Shown in pieces: positions 8,273-16,463 of a stretch of DNA of 64,000 bases. The translations under genes and the position numbers were made by a program. The notes under the pieces were generated by a model. That model was not told the DNA's origin. It made no database searches and worked only from the letters and a program-made list of their open reading frames with translations. Within the stretch, counting starts at the first letter, position 1. The number at the start of each line of letters is the position of its first letter. The DNA is from Larkinella soli (GTDB taxonomy: Bacteria > Bacteroidota > Bacteroidia > Cytophagales > Spirosomataceae): positions 558,001 to 622,000 of the forward strand of contig NZ_QTJY01000001.1 in the NCBI RefSeq assembly GCF_003703975.1, read 5' to 3'.

Positions 8273-8308
8273 TCGAAAGGTAAGGATTTACAGGACCTTA
8301 CCTTTCGA
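8273..8308. terminator. 13-bp perfect hairpin overlapping the end of hldD
   Basis: Arms 8273-8285 and 8296-8308 pair perfectly around a 10-nt loop. The hairpin starts 10 nt after the protease stop codon and its right arm lies inside the last codons of the convergent hldD gene. No clear T-run follows on either strand, so termination efficiency is uncertain, but the location between convergent genes is typical. Confidence 0.55.
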
Positions 8309-9253
8309 AAGGAATTGCTTCACGTAATCGTCAATCCCCTCTTCCAGCGAATGAAAAGGCTTTGAATAGCCGATGGAGCGGAGTTTGCTCATGTTGGCCT
8401 GGGTGAAGTACTGGTATTTGTCGCGGATGTCCTCGGGGGTGTCGATGAAGTCGATCTGGGGAGTGACGCCCATCGCGTGAAAGGTGTTGGTGGCCAGATC
8501 GAGGAAGGTACGGGCCTTGCCGCTGCCGAGGTTGTAGATACCGGAATTTCGTCGCTGGTGCATCAGAAACAGGCAGACATCCACCACATCCTTCACGTAA
8601 ATAAAATCCCGCATCTGTTCACCGTCGCGGAAATCCGGGTGGTGCGAGCGGAATAAGCGCATCCGGCCGGTCTGGCTAATCTGGCAGAAGGCGTGGTAAA
8701 TCACCGACGCCATACGGCTTTTATGGTATTCGTTGGGCCCGTATACGTTAAAAAATTTAAGGCCGGCCCAGAAGAAGGGCCGTTGCGGCTGTTCCAGCAC
8801 CCAGTTGTCGAATTCATTTTTGGAGTCGCCGTAGGGGTTCAGCGGCTTCAGCTGCGGAATCAGCGATTCATTGTCGTCATAGCCCAGTTCGCCCAGACCG
8901 TAGGTGGCGGCCGAGGAGGCATAGACCAGCGGAATCTGGTAGGCGATGCATTTTTCCCAGATTTTCTTCGAATAGTCGACGTTCAGGTGTTCAAATATCC
9001 GGCGGTCGAACTCGGTCGTGTCCGTCCTGGCACCGATATGAAACAGAAACTCGACCTCGTGATAATTGGAATCCAGCCACTCAAAAAACTCTTCCCGGTC
9101 TACCCGTTCGTGAATGCGTTTTCCTTCGAGATTATGGAGTTTTTCCGGACGTGAAAAGTCATCGACGGCAATAATAACATTGAAATTTTCCTGATTCAGC
9201 TTTGAAATCAGGCAGCTCCCGATGAAGCCGGCTGCGCCCGTAACAATAATCAT
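8288..9253 (-). CDS. hldD: ADP-L-glycero-D-manno-heptose-6-epimerase
   Basis: A 321-residue extended short-chain dehydrogenase that makes ADP-L-glycero-D-manno-heptose for the LPS inner core. The NADP-binding TGAAGFIGS motif is at residues 5-13, and the catalytic set is Ser114 or Ser115 (YASSAATYG), Tyr141 and Lys145 (PYGDSK). The FFNVYGPNE-like block FFNVYGPNEYHKSRMASV and DFIYVKDVV are characteristic of the HldD subfamily. The length is typical. It fits with lpxB and other lipid A genes in the same region. No clear promoter was found in the 298 nt before it. Confidence 0.93.
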   Translation of the reverse strand: MIIVTGAAGFIGSCLISKLNQENFNVIIAVDDFSRPEKLHNLEGKRIHERVDREEFFEWLDSNYHEVEFLFHIGARTDTTEFDRRIFEHLNVDYSKKIWEKCIAYQIPLVYASSAATYGLGELGYDDNESLIPQLKPLNPYGDSKNEFDNWVLEQPQRPFFWAGLKFFNVYGPNEYHKSRMASVIYHAFCQISQTGRMRLFRSHHPDFRDGEQMRDFIYVKDVVDVCLFLMHQRRNSGIYNLGSGKARTFLDLATNTFHAMGVTPQIDFIDTPEDIRDKYQYFTQANMSKLRSIGYSKPFHSLEEGIDDYVKQFLSKGKVL

Positions 9254-9472
9254 ACTCTGTAGAAGTGAGCAACGATTGTTTTAGGTAAATAAAAACAGGT
9301 AGGTTGGCAAGAGTAAACTGGCTGTAAAGTTACATCTTATCCCTGCAGGAACCTATCCACCATTTAAGGAAAAAATTGCAATATTCTAATTCCACCCTTC
9401 GTCTGTTTTCATGCGCAGGTCTTCGGTTTTCAGGGAATTAATCTTCCGGCTTACGCATCTTTTCGGTAGATT

Positions 9473-9502
9473 TTTGTTAAACGAAGGAAGACCGTAATTT
9501 TG
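9473..9502 (+). promoter_or_regulatory. Promoter of the pterin synthase-lpxB operon
   Basis: TTTG at 9473-9476, an 18-nt spacer and TAATTTTG at 9495-9502. The predicted transcript starts near 9507, leaving a leader of about 45 nt. The rest of the 298-nt gap (9254-9472) shows no gene. Confidence 0.65.
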
Positions 9503-9551
9503 CAGACAAATTCAGGACGGGACGGCCCGAAGCCGCCGACCTGCCGAAGCA

Positions 9552-9968
9552 ATGGTATACATTAGCAGAAAAGAACATTTTAATGCGGCCCACCGGCTTT
9601 ACAACCCGCTGTGGTCGGAGGAGAAGAATCAGGAAGTCTTCGGACCCTGTGCCAATATCAACTGGCACGGCCATAACTTTGAACTGATTGTCACCGTTAA
9701 GGGCCAACCCAACCCGGATACGGGCTTTGTGATCGACCTCAAACTGCTGGGCGACATCATCAAACGGGAAATCATCGAGAAAGTAGATCATAAAAACCTG
9801 AACCTCGACGTCGATTTCATGCACGGCAAAATGGCCAGCTGTGAGATCTTCGTCGTCGAAATCTGGAAGATTCTCGAAAAGACTCTCGAAGCGGTCACCG
9901 AAGCCCGGCTGCATCAGATCCGGCTTTACGAAACCCCCAGGAATTACGTCGATTATTTTGGCGAATAA
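9552..9968 (+). CDS. 6-pyruvoyltetrahydropterin synthase / QueD family protein
   Basis: A 138-residue T-fold enzyme of the cytoplasm. The zinc ligands are His14 (NAAHRL), His39 and His41 (WHGHNF). The catalytic Cys33 is spaced as C-x5-HGH, the arrangement of 6-pyruvoyltetrahydropterin synthases, whereas the usual QueD has C-x3-HGH. That points to a tetrahydropterin activity, or a dual one, rather than a pure preQ0 role. The last residues (RLYETPRNYVDY) give the conserved Glu-containing strand. It is five bases upstream of lpxB and surely co-transcribed. Confidence is high for the family, moderate for the substrate. Confidence 0.85.
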   Translation: MVYISRKEHFNAAHRLYNPLWSEEKNQEVFGPCANINWHGHNFELIVTVKGQPNPDTGFVIDLKLLGDIIKREIIEKVDHKNLNLDVDFMHGKMASCEIFVVEIWKILEKTLEAVTEARLHQIRLYETPRNYVDYFGE

Positions 9969-9973
9969 TCCGG

Positions 9974-11119
9974 ATGACCTACTACCTCATAGCCGGAGAA
10001 CGGTCCGGCGACCTTCACGGCGGCAATTTGATCCGGGCCATCCGGCATCATGACCCCGAAGCCCGGTTTCGGGCCTGGGGTGGGGAGCAGATGGAGGAGG
10101 CCGGCGCCACGCTGGTCCGCCATTATCGCGAAATGGCCTTCATGGGCTTTCTGGAGGTCGTTCAGAATCTGGGAACCATCCGGAAAAATCTGAACGACTG
10201 CCGGAAAGATCTTCTGGAAAGCCGGCCGGATGTTCTGATCCTGATTGATTATGCCGGATTTAACCTCCGGATGGCCCGGTTCGCCAAACGGCAGGGTATC
10301 CGGGTTTTTTATTACATCTCCCCAAAGGTCTGGGCCTGGAACCAGAAACGCGCCCTCAAAATCAAGGCAACCGTCGACCGGATGTTCGTCATCCTGCCGT
10401 TCGAGGTCGATTTCTACCGCCGGTTCGATTATCAGGTCGATTACGTGGGCAATCCCCTGATGGACGCCATTGCGGCCTTTCGGCCCGACCCTCGGTTTCT
10501 GCCGGAAACCGGTCTTGCCGCAGACGGAAAGCCGATCGTTGCCCTGCTTCCGGGAAGCCGCCGGCAGGAGGTGACCGGGATCCTGCCGGTAATGCTCGCT
10601 GCCTCCAGGCAATTTCCTGACTATCAGTTTATCGTGGCCGGCGTCAGCAATCTGCCCCGTTCTTTGTACGACCCGCTTCTGGCCGGCTATCCGGATGTTC
10701 CGCTGGTCATCGATAAAACCTACGATCTGCTGACGGTTTCGACAGCCGCCCTGGTGACTTCCGGGACGGCCACTCTGGAAACCGCCCTGCTGAATATTCC
10801 CGAGGTAGTCTGCTACCGGACGTCCTGGATCTCATTTCAGATCGCGAGCCGGCTGATAGCGGTTTCCTACATCTCCCTCGTCAACCTTATTCTGGACCGG
10901 GAAGCCGTCCGGGAACTGACGCAAGAGGGTCTGTCTCCCGAAAATGCAACCGTGGAGCTGAAGAAGATTTTGCCCGGAGGGCCGGAACGGGAACGCCAGC
11001 TGACCGATTATGCCGAGTTGCAGAAAAAAGTCGGCGGGCCGGGAGCATCCGAACGGGCCGGGATCCTGATGGTAAACCACCTGAAAGAATTAAAAAGGGA
11101 TACGCCGGTCAACCGATGA
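9974..11119 (+). CDS. lpxB: Lipid-A-disaccharide synthase
   Basis: A 381-residue peripheral membrane GT19 glycosyltransferase that joins UDP-2,3-diacylglucosamine and lipid X to form the lipid A disaccharide. It opens with YYLIAGERSGDLHGGNL, a defining LpxB motif, followed by GFLEVVQNL, LIDYAGFNLRMA, YYISPKVWAWNQKR and FEVDFYRR. The nucleotide-binding half shows LLPGSRRQEV and SGTATLETALLNIPEVVCYR. The length is normal. It follows the pterin synthase gene by five bases. The final 11 bases overlap the 3' end of the convergent acyltransferase gene. Confidence 0.95.
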   Translation: MTYYLIAGERSGDLHGGNLIRAIRHHDPEARFRAWGGEQMEEAGATLVRHYREMAFMGFLEVVQNLGTIRKNLNDCRKDLLESRPDVLILIDYAGFNLRMARFAKRQGIRVFYYISPKVWAWNQKRALKIKATVDRMFVILPFEVDFYRRFDYQVDYVGNPLMDAIAAFRPDPRFLPETGLAADGKPIVALLPGSRRQEVTGILPVMLAASRQFPDYQFIVAGVSNLPRSLYDPLLAGYPDVPLVIDKTYDLLTVSTAALVTSGTATLETALLNIPEVVCYRTSWISFQIASRLIAVSYISLVNLILDREAVRELTQEGLSPENATVELKKILPGGPERERQLTDYAELQKKVGGPGASERAGILMVNHLKELKRDTPVNR

Positions 11120-11675
11120 TACCGGTTTCTTCATACCGTTTCAGCCAGTCTTTCCGTTTGCCCTGAATGGAGCTGAAAAACGCGTAGATGGGTCGCATAT
11201 CGGTCTCAAAATCACCGGTCATGTACATCGGTTCGCTCAGGATAACCGACTTTCGGGGATAATCCACCCCGACCAGAATCAGGGGTACGCCGGACTTCAG
11301 TGCGATGTAGTAAAAGCCGGTTTTCAACTTCTGCACGTTGCTGCGGGTTCCTTCCGGCGTAATGCAGATATGCAGCCGGTCGGTTTGCTGAAGGACGTCG
11401 ACCACCACATCCACCATATTGGTGGCCCGGCTCCGATCGACAGGCTTACCGCCCAGGGCTACAAAAAACCAACCCGAATACCATTTGAACAGCTCTTTTT
11501 TGGCCAGGTACCGAATCCAGATGCGGGTTTCGGCCCGGGCACCCACCCCAACCAGAAAATCCCAGTTGGAATTATGCGGTGCGAGGGTCCAGATGCCCTT
11601 CGGAATGTCGGGTACAGGACCGATAAGCTTCCATCCGGCCAGTCTGTACACCCATCTTGCAAAAGCGCTGAACAT
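11109..11675 (-). CDS. 1-acyl-sn-glycerol-3-phosphate acyltransferase family protein
   Basis: A 188-residue PlsC-type acyltransferase acting on membrane phospholipid precursors. The catalytic H-x4-D box appears as HNSNWD, followed by the VDRSRATNM substrate region and the ITPEGTRSN motif, which carries the phosphate-binding EGTR. It is short and lacks a clear N-terminal transmembrane helix, as in the compact Bacteroidota group often found beside lipid A genes. Acyl acceptor and donor are not predictable. It converges with lpxB with an 11-bp overlap of coding ends, so there is no room for a separate terminator. Confidence 0.85.
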   Translation of the reverse strand: MFSAFARWVYRLAGWKLIGPVPDIPKGIWTLAPHNSNWDFLVGVGARAETRIWIRYLAKKELFKWYSGWFFVALGGKPVDRSRATNMVDVVVDVLQQTDRLHICITPEGTRSNVQKLKTGFYYIALKSGVPLILVGVDYPRKSVILSEPMYMTGDFETDMRPIYAFFSSIQGKRKDWLKRYEETGIIG

Positions 11676-11716
11676 ACGTTTACGATCCGGCCGGCGGCCG
11701 GCGGTTTATCTGGATG

Positions 11717-12865
11717 TCAACCCGTTACGAACGGTTTCGGACTGAAACACAGGATAAAGATAAGTAATGCCAACCATCCCAGCACTTTTCGGGTCGGATC
11801 GAGCGGTTTTTCATCCATCGTCTCCGGGTGGTAAACCCCCAGGAACCGGCCCAGGATCAGGATAAACAGCAGAAAACCGGGGTATCCTTCGGCGGTGGGC
11901 CAGATCAGCGACACCACAAACTGTCCGGCCACGACGCTCAGCGCTAGCAGCAATGCCGTGGTCCGGTTGTCGTTGATGCGCTGAAAGGAAATATAAAGGG
12001 CCAGGATGTAGAGTCCCAGATTTCCCAGTTGGTTGAGGTAATCGAAATCCCCGGTCAAAGCAAAATCGGCGGGTTTGAAGAACCCCAGTCCGGCATAAAA
12101 CGCAAAACCGACCAACAGAACCGGGGCCACCGTCTGGAAAGCCCGCCGGCCGATCAGCCCGTAGAGAATATGCCCTCCGTCAAGCTGTCCGATGGGAATC
12201 AGGTTCAGCGAGGTGAAGAACAGGGCAAAATAGCCGGCAAGGAGGTACGGATAATGAAATATCTCGTATTTGTGCGGAAGCCGGGCCGGGTCGGCCACAT
12301 AGGTTTTGAAGAACCAGAAGATGGCGTTGTCCCCGAGGGTAAACCGTTCACCGGACGGGATGTTATTATAGGCGAGCCGGGCGAATCCGAGACCAAACTT
12401 CTTGTATTCGGGATGAATAGTGAAAATGTACTCCGGGGGCGGCAGGTGGGTAAAACCGTACCACAGTACGACCAGCGCCAGCACGAACCCGGCCAGCGGC
12501 CCGGCTATGCCGATGTCGAAGTATTTTTTCCGGCTGCTGACGTAATCCTTTATGCGAATGAAGGCGCCCAGGGTTCCGAGGCTCTGGCCGACACCGAACC
12601 AGAGCGGAATATAATACGGCAGGGTAACCCGGACCTGATGGTACCGGGCGGTAAAATAGTGACCGAACTCATGAACCGTAAGGATCGCCAGAAAGGGAAC
12701 CGAATAGTGCAGCCCATTCCGGATTTCCGCCCAGCCGAGCCCGGAGTTAACATCCAGAAACAGCCGTCCGTACATCCATTCCGTGCCGGCCACCGTCGTA
12801 CTGACCAGGGTCAGCAGGAACAGACTACCCTGAATAAGGTACGTTCTGGCTCGCGGATTCATCAC
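11717..12865 (-). CDS. Site-2 protease family (M50) membrane metalloprotease
   Basis: A 382-residue polytopic protein with about eight membrane segments. The zinc motif HEFGH lies at residues 65-69 in a helix, and the third ligand is Asp229 in NLIPIGQLDGGH. Such intramembrane proteases cut membrane-anchored regulators, although many Bacteroidota members of this group are uncharacterised. No PDZ domain is present. The start at 12865 overlaps the end of the upstream HAD gene by 41 bases; a second Met follows immediately at 12862. The overlap suggests translational coupling with the HAD gene. Confidence 0.85.
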   Translation of the reverse strand: MMNPRARTYLIQGSLFLLTLVSTTVAGTEWMYGRLFLDVNSGLGWAEIRNGLHYSVPFLAILTVHEFGHYFTARYHQVRVTLPYYIPLWFGVGQSLGTLGAFIRIKDYVSSRKKYFDIGIAGPLAGFVLALVVLWYGFTHLPPPEYIFTIHPEYKKFGLGFARLAYNNIPSGERFTLGDNAIFWFFKTYVADPARLPHKYEIFHYPYLLAGYFALFFTSLNLIPIGQLDGGHILYGLIGRRAFQTVAPVLLVGFAFYAGLGFFKPADFALTGDFDYLNQLGNLGLYILALYISFQRINDNRTTALLLALSVVAGQFVVSLIWPTAEGYPGFLLFILILGRFLGVYHPETMDEKPLDPTRKVLGWLALLIFILCFSPKPFVTG

Positions 12866-13490
12866 GCAGATAATCGAGGATCGTCAGTGGGGGCTGCACC
12901 TGAACGGCCTTGATTCCCAGTTCGGCGGCCGCCCGGATGTTGTGCGGGTTGTCGTCCAGGAACACCGTTTCTTCCGCCTTCAGACCGGCCGTTTCCAGAA
13001 CGTGGTTGTAGATCTCCGGTGACGGTTTTGCCAGCCTTACCTCATAGGAATAATACACTTTCTCGAAAAGTTCTTCGAGAGTCGGCTGGCCCAGTTCGCT
13101 CAGGATCTGATTGACCCGCACAATGTGAATCCGGCTGGTGTTGCTGAGGAGAAAGAGCCGGTAGCGTTCCCGAAGCTCCAGGATCCGCTGGACCCGTTCG
13201 ACGGGTAGTTCCAGCAGGACGGTATTCCAGGCGGTGTCGATGACCTCGTCGGCCCAGGAGTCGTTTTTCAGCAGGTCACGGACGTGCCGTCGGAAAGCGG
13301 CATCGTCGATCAGTCCGGTTTCGTACTGAAGCGTCAGCCCGTGGTCGCGCCAGAGGTTCTCCACCTCCTCTTCGCTCAGGCCGGAAAGCGTGGCGAAGTT
13401 GCGGATCGGTCCCCGGAGGTCGATCGGTATGATGACGTCACCCAGGTCAAAAATGATGTTCTTAATTTCAGGTTGCAGTACGCTTGACAT
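12825..13490 (-). CDS. HAD family hydrolase (YihX-like)
   Basis: A 221-residue haloacid-dehalogenase phosphatase. Motif I is IIFDLGDVI with nucleophile Asp15; a Gly replaces the second Asp of DxD, as is common in the YihX/HAD-IA group. Motif II is LLSNTS, motif III the Lys of RLAKPSPEIY, and motif IV FLDDNPHNI. The helical cap lies between residues 20 and 90. The likely substrate is a small sugar phosphate, but this cannot be told from sequence. It sits 14 bases downstream of accA and overlaps the M50 gene, so accA, the HAD gene and the protease probably form an operon. Confidence 0.88.
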   Translation of the reverse strand: MSSVLQPEIKNIIFDLGDVIIPIDLRGPIRNFATLSGLSEEEVENLWRDHGLTLQYETGLIDDAAFRRHVRDLLKNDSWADEVIDTAWNTVLLELPVERVQRILELRERYRLFLLSNTSRIHIVRVNQILSELGQPTLEELFEKVYYSYEVRLAKPSPEIYNHVLETAGLKAEETVFLDDNPHNIRAAAELGIKAVQVQPPLTILDYLRDESASQNVPYSG

Positions 13491-13504
13491 ATTCTGTTCG
13501 CAGG

Positions 13505-14458
13505 TTATTCGACAACGACGCCCATCGAGCAGAACTTGTCGATCCGCTGCGAGACGCGTTCTTCGGGGGAGAGCCGGTTCAGTTCCTCCAGCGTATGAAG
13601 AATTACCTCTTTCATGTGCCGGGCCATTTCGGCATGATCGGCATGGGCTCCGCCCACCGGTTCCTCGACGATGCCGTCGACCAGCCCGTATTTCTCCATA
13701 TCCCGGGCCGACAGTTTCATGGCTTCGGCGGCCTGTTCCTTGTAATCCCAGCTACGCCAGAGGATGGTCGAACAGTTTTCGGGGGAGATGACCGAATACC
13801 AGGTATTTTCCAGCATCAGAACGCGGTCGCCAATGGCGATACCAAGCGCGCCCCCCGAGGCCCCTTCCCCGATGATGATACAGATCACGGGTACTTTCAG
13901 GGAGAACATTTCTTTCAGGTTCCGGGCAATGGCCTCGCCCTGACCCCGTTCTTCGGCTTCCAGACCGGGAAAGGCCCCCGGGGTGTCAATCATGGTAATG
14001 ATCGGCTTGTTGAATTTCTCGGCCAGCTTCATCAGCCGGAGGGCTTTCCGGTATCCTTCCGGATTCGCCATCCCGAAGTTGCGCTGCTGCCGCTGTTTGG
14101 TATTCCGGCCCTTCTGTGTTCCAAGGATCATGACCGTTTGCCCGCCCAGTTCGGCAAAACCGCCCACCATGGCCGGATCGTCGCGAACTGCACGGTCGCC
14201 GTGCAGTTCGATGAACTGGTCGCACATCAGGGAAATATAATCGAGGGTATAGGGACGGTCCGGATGGCGGGAGAGCTGAACCCGCTGCCACCGGGTGAGA
14301 TTTTCAAATATCTCCTTCCGGAGCTTGCTGATACTGACTTCCAGCGATGCGACCGCTTCGCTGACATCCACATTGCTGCTTTCCGCCAGTTTTTTCATTT
14401 CTACCAGTCTTGCTTCCAAATCGGCAATCGGTCTTTCGAAATCCAGATACGTCCTCAT
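13505..14458 (-). CDS. accA: Acetyl-CoA carboxylase carboxyltransferase subunit alpha
   Basis: A 317-residue subunit of the carboxyltransferase that, with AccD, moves the carboxyl group from biotin to acetyl-CoA in the first step of fatty acid synthesis. The N-terminal coiled region ([14 protein letters not shown]) is typical, followed by [41 protein letters not shown] and [11 protein letters not shown], which form the crotonase-fold active site. Family length is usual. A consensus promoter lies at 14525-14553. It leads a probable operon with the HAD phosphatase and M50 protease. Confidence 0.96.
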   Translation of the reverse strand: MRTYLDFERPIADLEARLVEMKKLAESSNVDVSEAVASLEVSISKLRKEIFENLTRWQRVQLSRHPDRPYTLDYISLMCDQFIELHGDRAVRDDPAMVGGFAELGGQTVMILGTQKGRNTKQRQQRNFGMANPEGYRKALRLMKLAEKFNKPIITMIDTPGAFPGLEAEERGQGEAIARNLKEMFSLKVPVICIIIGEGASGGALGIAIGDRVLMLENTWYSVISPENCSTILWRSWDYKEQAAEAMKLSARDMEKYGLVDGIVEEPVGGAHADHAEMARHMKEVILHTLEELNRLSPEERVSQRIDKFCSMGVVVE

Positions 14459-14524
14459 TCAAAAATCGGTTCACAGGCGAAGGCAATCTGCCCATAGCAG
14501 ATCACCTGCCCCTATTTCGGTTGG

Positions 14525-14553
14525 CAAAGTTAGCGGAAAATCCGGTTTGGCAA
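14525..14553 (-). promoter_or_regulatory. Promoter of accA
   Basis: On the minus strand, TTG (14551-14553), an 18-nt spacer and TAACTTTG (14525-14532): full Bacteroidota consensus, with a leader of about 60 nt before accA. Confidence 0.65.
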
Positions 14554-14564
14554 CCCTCCCCTGA

Positions 14565-16001
14565 TCACAACTCGTACGTCTGTCCCTTTTTCGGAATTTC
14601 GACCTCCGGAAACCCTTCTTCGACCAGTGTCTGCTGGAAGGCGGACATGCTCGTGAATTCTCCGTGGACCAGGAATACCTTTTTCAGCCGGTCGGGTGTC
14701 TGCTGCTTGACGAACCGCAGCAGGTCGTCACGGTCGCCGTGGCCGCTGAATACGTCGGTGCGTTCCACCCTGGCCATGACGGGCAGATCCTTGCCCTTGA
14801 CGGAGATGGTCGGCTGTCCGTTGAGCAGCCGCCAGCCCAGCGTTCCCTCGGCGCAGTAGCCGATGATCAGGATCGTGCAGTACGGATTACTGATGTTGGT
14901 GGCGACGTGGTGTTCGACGCGCCCGCCCTGGACCATCCCCGAAGAGGAAATGATGATGCACGGCTGGTTATAATTGGAAACTTCCTTGCTGGCCTTCGAA
15001 GATTCGAGGTACTCGAAGTTTTCGAAATCGAACAGCGATTCATTTTCCTCGAAGTAAGTTTTGGCCTCCTTGTTCAGAATCCGCAGGTTTTTCTGGTAGA
15101 CTTTCGTGCTTTCCAGCGCCAGCGGGCTGTCCGAGAAGACCTTGATCGGAGGAAATCCCTGTTCGGTATACAGCCGGTTGAGGGTATAGAGCAGCGCCTG
15201 GGTCCGGCCGACCGAAAAGGAAGGTATGATCAGGCGTCCGGGAATGTCGATGCAGGTCCGGCGGATGACGTCGGCCAGAACGGCTTCGGGTGCCTGCGCA
15301 TCGATATGGAGCCGGTTGCCGTAGGTGGATTCGCAGATCAGATAATCTACCGGCGGAATCGTTTCCGGATCGCTCAGGAGCGGATAATTTTTCCGCCCGA
15401 TATCACCCGAGAAACAGATGGTTTTCTTCTGGCCGTTTTCGTAAACGCTGATCAGGATGTGGGCCGCACCGAGCAGGTGGCCCGCCGGAATAAACGTAAC
15501 CTCCACATTGTCGGCCAGCTTGAATTTCCGGTTAAACTGAATCGGAACGACGTTCGCCATGGATTCCCGAACCTGTTTTTCCAGAAAAAGATCTTTCTGC
15601 AATTCCGCCAGCCGCTTCCGGACGCGCTGTTTTTTGCTTTTGCCGAGTTCGTTCAGGCGTTTCAGATTCAGCGAAGCCGCATCCTGAAGCAGGAGATTCG
15701 TCAGGGCGAAGGTCGGTTCCGTACAGAGGATCTGGCCTTCATAACCCTCCCGATAGAGGTTCGGGATGTTTCCGCTATGATCGATGTGCGCGTGGGTCAG
15801 TAACACTACGTTAATACCGGAGGCTTCAAACGGAAAAAACCCGGTATCAGATTTCTGGGGCTGGCCTTCCTGACCATTTTGAGCAGACTTACTATCCAGA
15901 TCGGACCCACAATCGATCAGAATTCTGTAGTCATCGTCGGTTTCCAGGAGAAACATACTGCCGGTCACCTGTCTGGCCGCCCCCCAAAAAGTTAACTTCA
16001 T
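14565..16001 (-). CDS. MBL-fold beta-CASP metallo-hydrolase (RNA-processing type)
   Basis: A 478-residue metallo-beta-lactamase fold protein with the beta-CASP and RNA-specificity domains of CPSF73-like nucleases. The metal motif HAHIDHSG is at residues 70-77; further ligands are the His of AGHLLGAAH and the Asp of CFSGDIGRKN. The beta-CASP part contains FSVGRTQALLY and IISSSGMVQGGR, and the C-terminal HGEFTSM supplies the final His. It is probably a cytoplasmic ribonuclease. An unusual insertion follows the second strand (residues about 35-55, Gln- and Ser-rich). There are 462 untranslated bases between its start and dacB. Confidence 0.88.
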   Translation of the reverse strand: MKLTFWGAARQVTGSMFLLETDDDYRILIDCGSDLDSKSAQNGQEGQPQKSDTGFFPFEASGINVVLLTHAHIDHSGNIPNLYREGYEGQILCTEPTFALTNLLLQDAASLNLKRLNELGKSKKQRVRKRLAELQKDLFLEKQVRESMANVVPIQFNRKFKLADNVEVTFIPAGHLLGAAHILISVYENGQKKTICFSGDIGRKNYPLLSDPETIPPVDYLICESTYGNRLHIDAQAPEAVLADVIRRTCIDIPGRLIIPSFSVGRTQALLYTLNRLYTEQGFPPIKVFSDSPLALESTKVYQKNLRILNKEAKTYFEENESLFDFENFEYLESSKASKEVSNYNQPCIIISSSGMVQGGRVEHHVATNISNPYCTILIIGYCAEGTLGWRLLNGQPTISVKGKDLPVMARVERTDVFSGHGDRDDLLRFVKQQTPDRLKKVFLVHGEFTSMSAFQQTLVEEGFPEVEIPKKGQTYEL

Positions 16002-16463
16002 TCGATTCTATTGATGCCTTGATTAAAGTGATTTTTCAAGTTCGTGATGAACGGAAAGAGGCTCCAAAAGCCCAATTTTTCCGGTAGAACAACAGAGAAG
16101 AGCGTAAAATTCAGACTTCCTATTGCAATAATACGGGATAGAAGGTTCTAATACACCATCGGTTCCTATTTACCTCTTTTCAGGAAACCGATTTTAAATT
16201 GAGGTGTTTGGGATTCCGCATTTTCTATGAGGACACTTTCTTTTTGAAAGCGAATCGATTGACCGGTTGAAGCATGGCTTTGGAAAAATAAACGATTTAT
16301 TTTTCTTCCGGCCAACCCTGGGATCGGCCGCTTTTCCGGCAAAAAGCCATTGATTTCGCTCTGAATGATTTTTCAAACGCCTACCTTTACGGATGGATTC
16401 GTTTCCCGGTTTTCCGGACCGGTTTCCAACGGGTTCAGGTTCCGCAATCCAACAGTGTATCCT
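16002..16463. other. Intergenic region between divergent genes
   Basis: No gene is supported in these 462 bases. The stretch is more AT-rich than its surroundings. One hairpin is visible (arms 16158-16167 and 16182-16192, with one bulged A) followed by TTTTAAATT on the plus strand. That would suit a terminator for a short plus-strand transcript, but no promoter fits. A reading frame at 16365-16463 is continuous with dacB; it is treated as leader because the signal peptide begins at 16464. Confidence 0.4.

Noticed and set aside
14664-15803. Plus-strand frame of 379 codons opposite the beta-CASP nuclease
   Set aside because: Antisense shadow with no recognisable domain.
16194-16376. Minus-strand 60-codon frame in the dacB upstream gap
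   Set aside because: Low-complexity basic sequence with no start context, promoter or family resemblance.
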